Source: WQUF01 sp031549885 (lineage in GTDB: Bacteria; Bacillota; Clostridia; Clostridiales; Clostridiaceae). Taken from it: a stretch of DNA of 46,750 nucleotides. A model generated the notes under the pieces. The model was not told where the DNA came from, made no database searches, and was given only the letters and a program-made list of their open reading frames with translations. The first letter of the stretch is position 1. Every line of letters starts with the position of its first letter. The DNA is taken from the NCBI GenBank assembly GCA_031549885.1, contig JAVBPD010000027.1:1-46750 (forward strand), given 5' to 3'. Of this stretch, positions 1 through 8,226 are shown piece by piece. The position numbers and the translations under genes were made by a program.

Positions 1-422
1 AAAACATTGATATAACTACTGTGACCTAACTTTCTATTTTTTAAAAATAGCCTCATTTTAGGTTTGTTTGCTGTGATCTTTTTTTGATAAGAAAAAAATT
101 TCTTTTTTTTAATTTTTTTCTTGACTATTATTAGCTGGTCTCTTAAATTATAAAATTATTATACAAAAAAATAATATTAAGGTCTATATTATCTAATAAT
201 GGAATAAATAATATTGTGAAGTTATTGCTCGCTTAAAATAAATTATTTACAATTTTTTTATAATTATGAAATTAATGTCATTTAAGGAAAAAAAGTTATT
301 TATAGGATAATGTTGAAAATAAAAAATCTAATATTTTTTACGATTTTGTATAATAATATAATATATTTCCTATGAAATTATTATAGATGATACAGAAGAA
401 CTTTAGTGAAAGGAAGATTTGA
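1..422. other. Upstream non-coding stretch, no gene supported
   Basis: No convincing gene lies here. One + frame is open from the window edge and stops with TAA at 27-29, so the last codons of an upstream gene are possible but cannot be shown. Bases 34-50 form a small AT palindrome (CTATTTTT, one base, AAAAATAG), enclosed by ACCTAA at 24-29 and TTAGGT at 58-63, and poly-T runs follow at about 79-120. This could be the terminator of an upstream gene. Two TATAAT hexamers (349-354 and 357-362) lie about 60 bases before the first gene and may be its -10 region. No good -35 box is present at the right distance, so the promoter call is weak. Confidence 0.4.
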
Positions 423-2582
423 ATGAAACTAAAGAAGTATTTAACTATACTAACATGTTCCATTTTATCAACATGTATGTTAATAGGATGTTCTAATTCT
501 GCTAAAAATAATAATTCAAACAATGCAGAGGAGGATTATACAATTACATTAAGTAAAGAATATACTCAAATGACTGCCGATGATAGTGGAAATATTTATG
601 GTATAACTGTAGATTTTCCTAATGCTAATGAAAATGGTACAAGTGATGCTTCCTTATCAGGAGATGAATTATCTAAAAATGCTAAAGTTTCAATGGATGT
701 TATTGATCCTAAAGGTAAAATAACAAAAACCTTGGAACTTCCAAACGGTAACGTATCTAATTTAGCAGTTAATAAAAATAATATTTTCGTTTTTTATTTT
801 GATAAAATTAATATATTAAACTTAAATGGAGAAACTGTTAAAGAAATGACTTTTGCAAGCGATATATATGTAGCAAAACCAGTTTCAATTGATGATAAAG
901 TTTTTTTTATGTTTCAAGATAGCTCCAGTGAAAATTCTTCAGGATATAGTGGAAATATGGATTTAGCATATATAAGTGGTAACAGTGATAAAATAGAAAA
1001 ACCAGGCATTACTGATATATACAACATTATGAGGTATAAAGATAATGTATTAAAGCTTTACTCATATGATGAAAATGGAGAAGTTAAAGCCACAAGCTTT
1101 GATTGCAATGGGCTTAATGTAAAAGACTCAAATACTGAAGATGGTTCCAATGTAAATATAGATACTGAATATAACCAAAATAATGATAAAGTTTATATTT
1201 TTAATTATTCTGGTTTATTTGAAAAGAAATATGGTGAAAATTCCTCTAAAACTTTAATGTCTTTCGATAGTACTGAGTATTCTAGCATGGAATTAGCTGG
1301 AAATAGCTTGTATTTATTTGGACCATATGATAAAAAAGTTAGAATTATAGATGTAAATGCCTTAGATAAAAAAGCAAGCAGTCAAAGCCAAGTAGTAATA
1401 TATACTCAAGATGGAACAATTGCAGATGATAGTTTTTCAATAACAGGGAAAGCAGTACAAAAATTTAGAAAAAATCATCCTGATGTTTCCGTTATCTTTC
1501 AAAATGTAAGTTATGATAAGTATTATGATGATTTGAATGCAAAAGTCATGACTCAAGATAACAGCTTTGATATTTTTTATTTGCCAGAGAGCAAAGTTGA
1601 TAGCTATATAAATAATGGTGTTATGGCTAATTTAAAAGACAATAAGGCTGTTATGGATAATTTTAATAAAAATATTAATCCTAAAACAGTTAAATTGGTT
1701 TCTAGAAATGATTATTATTTTGGAGTACCAATTACCTTTTTATCAAATGTCATAACTTTAAATGAAGATAAATTTAAAGATCTTTCTATAGATTTACCTG
1801 GTGAGATTTGGACATATGATGATTATTTTAATATTTTGGATAAAATAAAAGACAAAGACAAAAATCTTTATTTCCAAACTGCTCAAACAGATTTTTATTA
1901 TCTAATTGACTATATAAATTATTCAGTAGATACAAAAAATAAGAAAGTAACTATTGATAAGTCAAAGCTCTCCAGTATTTTAACAAAATTAAAACAAATA
2001 CAAGATGATTCAAACACATCTTTTGATCCAAGCAATGATAATATGGCTAATGCAAATACTTTTTTAATTGCTTATGGCGAAAGCTACAATATGGGAAGTC
2101 CAGATGCAAAAACTAAATTTTCAAATCCACCAGTTGTGGATAAGGATAACCCACAATATTTTGTATCAGGAACTGAATTTCTTGCTGTAAACAAAAAGAG
2201 TAAAAATTTAGAGCTATCTTGTGAACTTCTTTCATATATATATGAAGAAGATATTATATTGACTAGAGATGCTATGAATCAACTGCCAATATATAAAGAT
2301 ATGCTTAAGTATAATGATATTTTAAAAGCTGATTTAAAGGAAGAACTTCAAGTTAATTCTGACTCAGATGAAAATTTAAATAAAATATTTAATCAGCAAA
2401 AATTAACAGACGATTATGTGAAAATTTATAACGATATTTTAGATGGTTACAAACCTTCCTTTGATGTATTTAATACTGATGCTGGAGGTAAAATATTAGA
2501 TGACTTTACAAATGACAAAACAACCGTAGATGACACTGCTGATAAAATTATAACTTTAGTTAAAAATATGGTTGAAGAATAA
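423..2582 (+). CDS. Solute-binding lipoprotein of a carbohydrate-type ABC system, with a long N-terminal domain
   Basis: The 719-residue protein starts with a lipoprotein signal peptide whose lipobox reads LIGC (Cys at about 23), so it should be anchored outside the membrane. The C-terminal half (from about residue 320) looks like a family 1 extracellular solute-binding protein: it contains AVQKFRKNHPDVSV, then FDIFYLPES, a YYFGVPITFLSN stretch and a late FLAVNKKSKN segment. Residues 30-320 are extra for this family and consist of short beta-rich segments such as DDSGNIYGI and NLAVNKNNIFVFYF, which suggest a beta-propeller-like sensor or lid. An AAAGGA-type site sits about 8 bases before the ATG. 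It is the first gene of a five-gene operon with two permeases. The ligand cannot be told from sequence; a sugar or glycan is likely by family. Confidence 0.8.
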   Translation: MKLKKYLTILTCSILSTCMLIGCSNSAKNNNSNNAEEDYTITLSKEYTQMTADDSGNIYGITVDFPNANENGTSDASLSGDELSKNAKVSMDVIDPKGKITKTLELPNGNVSNLAVNKNNIFVFYFDKINILNLNGETVKEMTFASDIYVAKPVSIDDKVFFMFQDSSSENSSGYSGNMDLAYISGNSDKIEKPGITDIYNIMRYKDNVLKLYSYDENGEVKATSFDCNGLNVKDSNTEDGSNVNIDTEYNQNNDKVYIFNYSGLFEKKYGENSSKTLMSFDSTEYSSMELAGNSLYLFGPYDKKVRIIDVNALDKKASSQSQVVIYTQDGTIADDSFSITGKAVQKFRKNHPDVSVIFQNVSYDKYYDDLNAKVMTQDNSFDIFYLPESKVDSYINNGVMANLKDNKAVMDNFNKNINPKTVKLVSRNDYYFGVPITFLSNVITLNEDKFKDLSIDLPGEIWTYDDYFNILDKIKDKDKNLYFQTAQTDFYYLIDYINYSVDTKNKKVTIDKSKLSSILTKLKQIQDDSNTSFDPSNDNMANANTFLIAYGESYNMGSPDAKTKFSNPPVVDKDNPQYFVSGTEFLAVNKKSKNLELSCELLSYIYEEDIILTRDAMNQLPIYKDMLKYNDILKADLKEELQVNSDSDENLNKIFNQQKLTDDYVKIYNDILDGYKPSFDVFNTDAGGKILDDFTNDKTTVDDTADKIITLVKNMVEE

Positions 2583-2592
2583 TCTTTTTAAA

Positions 2593-2631
2593 AAACTTAA
2601 CTTATGCCAAATTTTGGTGTAAGTTAAGTTT
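2593..2631 (+). other. Stable hairpin between the binding-protein gene and the next gene
   Basis: Bases 2593-2610 pair with 2614-2631 over 18 bp (two G-U pairs) around a three-base loop. The sequence after the stem is AAATATATG, so there is no U-tract. I infer an mRNA-protecting or attenuating hairpin that keeps binding-protein mRNA above the level of the membrane genes, as is common in importer operons. Confidence 0.7.
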
Positions 2632-2690
2632 AAATATATGTTAAACAAATAAATACATAGTTTTTATTTAAGCTTTAGGGGGGGTGTAAC

Positions 2691-4001
2691 ATGGACATTA
2701 AGAAGAAAATTGCCAAAAGAGTTACAATTACATTTTTATTAATAATGATATTGGTTACTTTTAGCTCTAAGACAATAATATACTTTACAACACCTAAAGT
2801 TGTTACTGTAAAAGTCCAAGGGGGACAAATTTCAAATGATCAATTAATTACAGATGTTTCTTTTAATTATTCAGAAATCTCTAGCATTAAATTTGACAAA
2901 CAATATTCTATGCCTTTAAAAGTTAGTAAAATTAATTGCAAAGAAGGTAATATTGTTAATTCTGGTGATACTCTTATTACATTTGATATAAAAGCACTTT
3001 CTGATGCTATTGCACAAGCCCAAACTGATTTAGATAGAGCAAAACAGGATTTAGCAGATTTTAAAAAAGATTTTACAAGAAATTTAGAAGATCAAATGGC
3101 AGATATAAATGATAAGAGTGAGCAGATAATCGATCTGCAGCGATCAATAAATTCTAATAAAAATGCGGGAACAATTTCAAATACAGGAACATTAGCAACA
3201 GATGAGCAAACTGAAACTATACAAGATACTGAAGCTGATGAGAGACAGCTTGAAAAGTTAAAAAGAGAATTGGCAAGGATGCAAGAAGATTATAATTCTA
3301 TGAAATCTTCAGGAAAATACAATGGCACATCTGAAGCAGAGAAACAAAAGGAAGTGAATAAAAATCAACAAGAAATTGATGATTTGAATAATTTAAATAA
3401 TAATTACAGCACAATAAAAGCACCTATTGATTGCACTATTACAAAGATATATGTACAAGAAGGCGATGACTACAATGGATTAAATCCAATTATAGATTAT
3501 AGAACCTCTGATACTCCTACTAAAATAATCGCTACCTTAACTGATGATGTATACAATAATTTAAAGGATTATGTTATAACAAATCCTAATTGTAAGGTTG
3601 TGATATATGGAGTAGAGGAGGATGGAAAAATTGAGAGCATTGAGAAGAAAAATGATAAAAACTATATGTATATTAATATGAAGTCCTTTGATAAATTAAA
3701 AAATGTTAACTCTGAAAATGTCAATGTAAAGGTTCAAAGAAAAAGTAAAAATTATAATGCCTTAGTACCTAATGAAGCAATATTTCAAGACTCTTATGTG
3801 TATACTATAAATGAAACAACAGGTTTTTTAGGAAAAGAACTTATTGTAAAAAAAGTACAGGTTAAAAAAGGTGAATATAATTCTAAATATACTGGTGTGG
3901 ATGATGGTCTTTATGGAAATGAAACTATAGTTAAAGGTACTGATAGAGAAATAAATGATGGGCAAAGGGTAATGATAAATAACAAGGTGGCAGAACAATG
4001 A
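2691..4001 (+). CDS. HlyD/AcrA-like membrane-fusion (adaptor) protein
   Basis: 436 residues. One N-terminal membrane segment (about 10-32) is followed by the usual adaptor order: a beta-barrel/lipoyl half-motif (MPLKVSKINCKEGNIVNSGDT, within about 70-105), a long Gln/Asp/Lys-rich coiled coil (about 105-235, including DLDRAKQDLADFKKDF) and the second lipoyl half (APIDCTITKIYVQEGDDY, about 240-260). A barrel and membrane-proximal region form the C-terminus. Such proteins normally partner MacB-type ABC exporters in Gram-positive envelopes, and the next gene encodes a MacB/FtsX-like protein. Its last codon overlaps the next start (ATGA), so translation is probably coupled. The ribosome site is a G-rich GGGGGGGTG. 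Finding this family among sugar-type importer permeases is odd. Confidence 0.8.
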   Translation: MDIKKKIAKRVTITFLLIMILVTFSSKTIIYFTTPKVVTVKVQGGQISNDQLITDVSFNYSEISSIKFDKQYSMPLKVSKINCKEGNIVNSGDTLITFDIKALSDAIAQAQTDLDRAKQDLADFKKDFTRNLEDQMADINDKSEQIIDLQRSINSNKNAGTISNTGTLATDEQTETIQDTEADERQLEKLKRELARMQEDYNSMKSSGKYNGTSEAEKQKEVNKNQQEIDDLNNLNNNYSTIKAPIDCTITKIYVQEGDDYNGLNPIIDYRTSDTPTKIIATLTDDVYNNLKDYVITNPNCKVVIYGVEEDGKIESIEKKNDKNYMYINMKSFDKLKNVNSENVNVKVQRKSKNYNALVPNEAIFQDSYVYTINETTGFLGKELIVKKVQVKKGEYNSKYTGVDDGLYGNETIVKGTDREINDGQRVMINNKVAEQ

Positions 4002-5275
4002 AAAGGCATATTATTTTCATCTTATTGATAATATTATCCACTATAGTTATAGGAAAGATAACAAATCCATTATCAGTTTTACAAAGCACATTCTTAATTC
4101 AAGAAAATTTATCTAATTATGATGAATTTCAGTTATTTAAAGATTATAAACAAGTAAACAATAATATACTACAAAGTACCATGTATAAAACAAATACAGG
4201 AATGCTTTCAGATAAATTAGGAGCAAATTTAAACGTTAGATATTATGAAGTAGATGGTACTATTAATGATTTTTTAAATCTTAAGATTATAAAGGGAAGG
4301 TTTATTTGGCCTGAGGATTATGATAATAAAGTTAATTACATTGTTATAGATGAAAAATGTGCTATTAAGTTCTTTTTAAATTCTGAATGCATTGGAGAAA
4401 AGATAAAATTAAACAATAAGGAATATTTAATTTGTGGAGTATATAAAGAAGATAATTCTATGCTGGGAATGTTATCTAGAACTTATAGAGATGATAGCTC
4501 TTTAGCATTTATTCCCATTGAAAAGCCAACTTCTCCAAAGGATGAAGATGATACAAGTAGCCAAAATCAAAAAGCATTTGGTTCTTACACAATTTTATAT
4601 AAAATAAGACCAGGGTATGGATTTATTTTAAACAAAGGAATGGAAAATTATTTTACTCAAAATATGGGAAAAGAAGTAATACTTAAAAATATGGATTATG
4701 AAGTGAGAAATAATATTCAAAAGGTAAGTGCTCTTAAATTTATTATTTTCCTTGTTATCGCCATATACATACTAATTTGGCTTTATAGAGATTTTAATAA
4801 AGTTTTAAAAAAAATAAAAAAAGATTTAGAAAAAAATTATACTATGCAGATGATTAAAAATAATAAATTTTTTTTTATTTCAAAATTATTCATATATTCT
4901 TTTGTTTTATTTGTATTGATCTATTTTTATGATAAATTAAAATTTCAAATTATTATAGATCCTGATATAATCCCATCAAGATTAATTGATTTAAATGAAA
5001 TACAGGCTAAATTGTTAAATTATATTGTAAAGATGAATACTATTCCTAATTATGCTACAAAATTTGAAGCTATGGTTAAAAATGGAGGAAATATTATAAA
5101 CTATTTAGTATTGTTTATCTTTACCAGCTTTTTATTTTATTTTAACATGGTTATTAAATATAAAGCTAGTATTTTGAATTATGTGAAAGGATTGTTAAAC
5201 AAAATAATAAGTATTGATGATATAAAATCATTATTTAAAAGAACTCCTAAATCAAGGAGGTATAGGCATGATTAG
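3998..5275 (+). CDS. MacB/FtsX-like membrane protein with extracytoplasmic PCD domain, no ATPase
   Basis: 425 residues with the FtsX/MacB layout: a first membrane helix (about 5-22), a large outside domain (about 25-243), then three helices (about 246-263, 294-312 and 370-390) and a basic cytoplasmic tail. The outside domain shows the MacB periplasmic-core pattern, with a GRFIWPEDYDNKV stretch followed by YIVIDEKCAIKFF, GEKIKLNNKEYLICGVYKED and a later SYTILYKIRPG. No Walker motifs occur, so an ATPase must come from elsewhere or the protein acts without one. It overlaps the upstream adaptor gene by 4 bases and the downstream permease gene by 8. Identification rests on pattern and topology, not on a search. 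Confidence 0.65.
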   Translation: MKRHIIFILLIILSTIVIGKITNPLSVLQSTFLIQENLSNYDEFQLFKDYKQVNNNILQSTMYKTNTGMLSDKLGANLNVRYYEVDGTINDFLNLKIIKGRFIWPEDYDNKVNYIVIDEKCAIKFFLNSECIGEKIKLNNKEYLICGVYKEDNSMLGMLSRTYRDDSSLAFIPIEKPTSPKDEDDTSSQNQKAFGSYTILYKIRPGYGFILNKGMENYFTQNMGKEVILKNMDYEVRNNIQKVSALKFIIFLVIAIYILIWLYRDFNKVLKKIKKDLEKNYTMQMIKNNKFFFISKLFIYSFVLFVLIYFYDKLKFQIIIDPDIIPSRLIDLNEIQAKLLNYIVKMNTIPNYATKFEAMVKNGGNIINYLVLFIFTSFLFYFNMVIKYKASILNYVKGLLNKIISIDDIKSLFKRTPKSRRYRHD

Positions 5276-6707
5276 TAGAAAAAGCCTTAAGCATAATAAA
5301 CATTATAGAAAAAGCAGTAAAAAAGTCAATTTTAATGAACTTATATCAAATTTCATTGAATATTTTAATAATAAAACAGTCAGCAAAAGTAGAAGAAGAA
5401 AAAGGCATAGAACTAAAAGCATATCTAAAGAAATAGCTGCAGCTGCTCAAGATAATCAAGATGATTTTAAATCTAAAAAAACATTATTAGAATTTCAAAA
5501 AGAAAAATCTGTTAAGCCTATTTATTTAGATGATGAAAAAAAGAAGGAAAGCATTAATGAAATTTTAAAATTAGTAGATGAAAAAGATAATATGGATATT
5601 ATAAGAGAAAAATTTGCTAATGTGAAAAATAGTAAGGACAATATAAGATCACAAAATATAGATGATATAGAGCTAAATAATGATGACATAGAGTTAAATA
5701 ATATTGAAAGATTAAGTTTAGAAGAAGAAGAGATTTTAAAAAAAATAAAAAGCTCAAATGTTAAGCCATCAAGAGCTTTAAATGCTAAAAGAGAGCCAAA
5801 AAAAGAAGTTATAAATGCTGCCATACACCATCATAATGTTAAAGTAAAAAGAGGATCTAAGTTAAAATATAAAAATATTAATTTTGATCTTAGAACGAAA
5901 TCTTTAATTTTAATGTGCTTATGCGGGTCAGGGTTTGTTCTATTTTATTTAATACCCTTTATTTTTTCTATATATTATTCACTTATAAACAATGCTTTTG
6001 ATAAAAAGTTTGTGTGGCTAAGCAATTATATAGAAGTAATGCAAAACCATTATTTTAAACTTGCATTAAAAAATACATTTCAATTCACATTTATTGCAGT
6101 AGGAATATTAATACCTATTTCGTTTATATTGTCAGTGATCATAGTAAATCTGTCAAAGTCTATGGATTTTGTAAAACCTGCTTTTTTTATACCTATGTTG
6201 TTACCTACAGCTTCTGTAATAATAATTTGGAAAATTTTATTTGGAGATTATAGCTATATATATGCTTTTCTAAACAACAATACAGGAAGGATACCTATTT
6301 ACCTTTTGTTTTTATGGAAAAATTGCGGATATAATATTATACTTTTTTCTGCTGCATTTTTAAGCGTAGATAAATATATTTATGAAGCAGCGTCATTAGA
6401 TGGAGTAAATACATTTCAAAAGCATTTATTCATTACTTTTCCACTAATTTTACCAACAGTATTTTTTATATTTATTATTTCTCTAGTTAATTCATTTAAA
6501 ATATTTAAAGAAGTTTATTTATTTTATGGAACTTCATATCCAGAGCAGAATTTATATCTTGTTCAACATTATATGAAAAATCACTTTGATAAATTAAATT
6601 ATCAAAATTTAACTACAGGAGCTATTATTTTTGCAATTATAGTTTATATAATCGTTGCTATTGGATATAAAATTCAAGCAAAAGTAGCATCGGAGGCTTG
6701 GTATTAA
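5268..6707 (+). CDS. MalF-type ABC sugar permease with long basic N-terminal extension
   Basis: 479 residues. The C-terminal part (about 205-479) is a binding-protein-dependent permease with six predicted helices and a canonical EAA loop (YEAASLDGVNTFQKHLFITF, followed by P) that would dock onto a cytoplasmic ATPase. The first 205 residues are unusual: a very basic start (KSRRRKRHRTKS at about 40-51), an acidic middle with an in-frame duplication (DDIELNNDDIELNN) and a second basic patch before helix 1. This part is predicted to be cytoplasmic and largely disordered. The start is set by AAGGAGG about 7 bases upstream and overlaps the previous gene. The stop overlaps the next ATG (TAATG). Confidence 0.85.
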   Translation: MISRKSLKHNKHYRKSSKKVNFNELISNFIEYFNNKTVSKSRRRKRHRTKSISKEIAAAAQDNQDDFKSKKTLLEFQKEKSVKPIYLDDEKKKESINEILKLVDEKDNMDIIREKFANVKNSKDNIRSQNIDDIELNNDDIELNNIERLSLEEEEILKKIKSSNVKPSRALNAKREPKKEVINAAIHHHNVKVKRGSKLKYKNINFDLRTKSLILMCLCGSGFVLFYLIPFIFSIYYSLINNAFDKKFVWLSNYIEVMQNHYFKLALKNTFQFTFIAVGILIPISFILSVIIVNLSKSMDFVKPAFFIPMLLPTASVIIIWKILFGDYSYIYAFLNNNTGRIPIYLLFLWKNCGYNIILFSAAFLSVDKYIYEAASLDGVNTFQKHLFITFPLILPTVFFIFIISLVNSFKIFKEVYLFYGTSYPEQNLYLVQHYMKNHFDKLNYQNLTTGAIIFAIIVYIIVAIGYKIQAKVASEAWY

Positions 6708-7624
6708 TGGAAGCATTAAAAACTACAAAAAAAATTTTAAAAAACTTTGTTATTACATTAATTGCATTAATATTTATTTTTCCTCTAATTGCAACTATAG
6801 CAGATTCTTTCTTATCTATAAATGAGGTAAATGAGACCTATAAATATGTTTTAAATAAAACTAATGGTGAAAATAATTTTGGAAATAATGCTCAAATAAG
6901 TGGAAATGATTCAGATAAAGATAAGGAAAAAAAAGTATCTATAAAACTAATACCAAATCAGATATCTATTGAACAGTATTATCAAACTTTAATTGAAAAT
7001 TATGATTATATTAAAATGTTCTGGAATTCTGTTAAAATAAGCTTATTAATTTCCATTTTAACATTTCTAGTTGCATTTCCTCAAAGTTACGCTTTTGCTA
7101 AAATAAAATTTAAAGGAAGCAATTTAATATTTTTTATTTATATAATTGTCATGATGATGCCATTTCAAGTGACACTTTTGCCAAATTATTTGCTTCTTAG
7201 ATGGATGAATTTATTAAATACACATAAAGCGCTAATTTTACCAGCTGCATTTTCTCCATTTGGAGTGTTTTTACTTACACAATTTATGAAATATGTCCCA
7301 AATGATACTATTGATTCATTTAAACTTGAAAGCAATTCAATTTTAAGATTGTTTTATCATATAATTGCACCAGCAGTAAAGCCTGGCATTATAGCTCTTT
7401 TAGTTTTAGTGTTTGCAGAGAGCTGGAACATGGTAGAGCAACCATTAATATTTTTAAAGGATGAATTTTTATATCCTTTATCCTTAGCGTTAAATGGTTC
7501 CACGCTTTCAAATACCTTAGGAGCTCCCTTTGCTGGTGCTGTGCTATATGTTATACCAATTATTACATTATATTTTTATTTTGAAGAAGAAATAATTGCT
7601 GGGTTTAGCAATTGGAAATTTTAA
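6707..7624 (+). CDS. MalG-type ABC sugar permease
   Basis: 305 residues, six predicted helices, and the partner of the preceding permease. The start is taken at the ATG overlapping the previous stop (TAATG), because CGGAGG lies 10 bases before it; a TTG nine bases earlier is too close to that site. A hydrophilic insertion of about 45 residues (Asn/Asp/Lys-rich, KTNGENNFGNN onward) follows helix 1. The cytoplasmic loop that should carry the EAA motif reads IDSFKLESNSILRLFYHI, without the usual EAA...G signature, so ATPase contact may be asymmetric. It is the last gene of the operon and is followed at once by a terminator. No ATPase gene lies in the operon. Confidence 0.85.
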   Translation: MEALKTTKKILKNFVITLIALIFIFPLIATIADSFLSINEVNETYKYVLNKTNGENNFGNNAQISGNDSDKDKEKKVSIKLIPNQISIEQYYQTLIENYDYIKMFWNSVKISLLISILTFLVAFPQSYAFAKIKFKGSNLIFFIYIIVMMMPFQVTLLPNYLLLRWMNLLNTHKALILPAAFSPFGVFLLTQFMKYVPNDTIDSFKLESNSILRLFYHIIAPAVKPGIIALLVLVFAESWNMVEQPLIFLKDEFLYPLSLALNGSTLSNTLGAPFAGAVLYVIPIITLYFYFEEEIIAGFSNWKF

Positions 7625-7650
7625 GAACCAAAAAGTGGTTCTTTTTCTTT
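7623..7650 (+). terminator. Rho-independent terminator of the transporter operon
   Basis: AAGAACCA (7623-7630) pairs with TGGTTCTT (7636-7643) around AAAAG and is followed by a T-rich run. It overlaps the stop codon of the last permease gene. Confidence 0.85.
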
Positions 7651-7669
7651 TGTATTTATAAGATTAACC

Positions 7670-7697
7670 TTGCATAAACATAAAATAAGTGTATATT
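7670..7697 (+). promoter_or_regulatory. Candidate sigma-A promoter of the glutamate mutase operon
   Basis: TTGCAT (7670-7675), a 16-base spacer and TATATT (7692-7697) lie about 100 bases before glmS. A TATTAT at 7694-7699 with an 18-base spacer is an alternative -10. Downstream, TATTGAAT (7707-7714) and ATTCAATA (7740-7747) form an 8-bp inverted repeat that could be an operator. No cobalamin riboswitch is recognisable in the gap. Confidence 0.45.
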
Positions 7698-7796
7698 ATA
7701 TTATTGTATTGAATTAAGCCATATGATATATTTAAAATGATTCAATAAAAAAATATACATTAGCAATTTTTATGTCTAATTAGGAGGATAAATATA

Positions 7797-8213
7797 ATGG
7801 ATTCAAATAAGACGATAGTTCTAGGAGTCATTGGAGCTGATTGTCATGCTGTTGGAAATAAGATACTAGATTATGTTCTTACTGAGGCTGGTTTTAATGT
7901 TGTAAATATTGGAGTATTATCTTCGCAAGAAGACTTCATTAATGCAGCTATAGAAACAGGCGCAAGAGCAATTCTAGTATCTTCTCTTTATGGGCATGGA
8001 GAAATGGATTGCATGGGATTTAGACAAAAATGCGATGAATCAGGACTTGAAGATATAATTTTATATGTTGGTGGAAATATAGTTGTTGGAAAACAAGAAT
8101 GGAAAGATGTTGAAAAAAGATTCCTTGATATGGGCTTTAATAGAGTTTATCCACCAGGTACCGATGCTAAACAAGCGATAACCGATTTAAATAAAGATTT
8201 AGGGCTTAATTAA
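7797..8213 (+). CDS. glmS: Glutamate mutase sigma subunit (methylaspartate mutase S chain)
   Basis: 138 residues, matching the usual 137 for this B12-binding subunit. It carries the cobalamin signature DCHAVGN (DxHxxG), whose His17 would replace the lower axial base of the cofactor. The SSLYGHGE and VGGNIVVGK segments line the nucleotide-tail pocket. With GlmE it forms the adenosylcobalamin enzyme that rearranges (S)-glutamate to (2S,3S)-3-methylaspartate in the cytoplasm, the first step of the methylaspartate pathway. A strong AGGAGG site precedes the ATG. It is the first gene of the catabolic cluster, and glmL starts 13 bases after its stop. Confidence 0.97.
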   Translation: MDSNKTIVLGVIGADCHAVGNKILDYVLTEAGFNVVNIGVLSSQEDFINAAIETGARAILVSSLYGHGEMDCMGFRQKCDESGLEDIILYVGGNIVVGKQEWKDVEKRFLDMGFNRVYPPGTDAKQAITDLNKDLGLN

Positions 8214-8226
8214 CGAAGGTGGTTTA

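Noticed and set aside
7651..7796. Cobalamin riboswitch before the B12-dependent mutase
   Set aside because: The gap is too short and shows no B12-box or multi-stem layout; only a promoter-like element and a small inverted repeat are visible.
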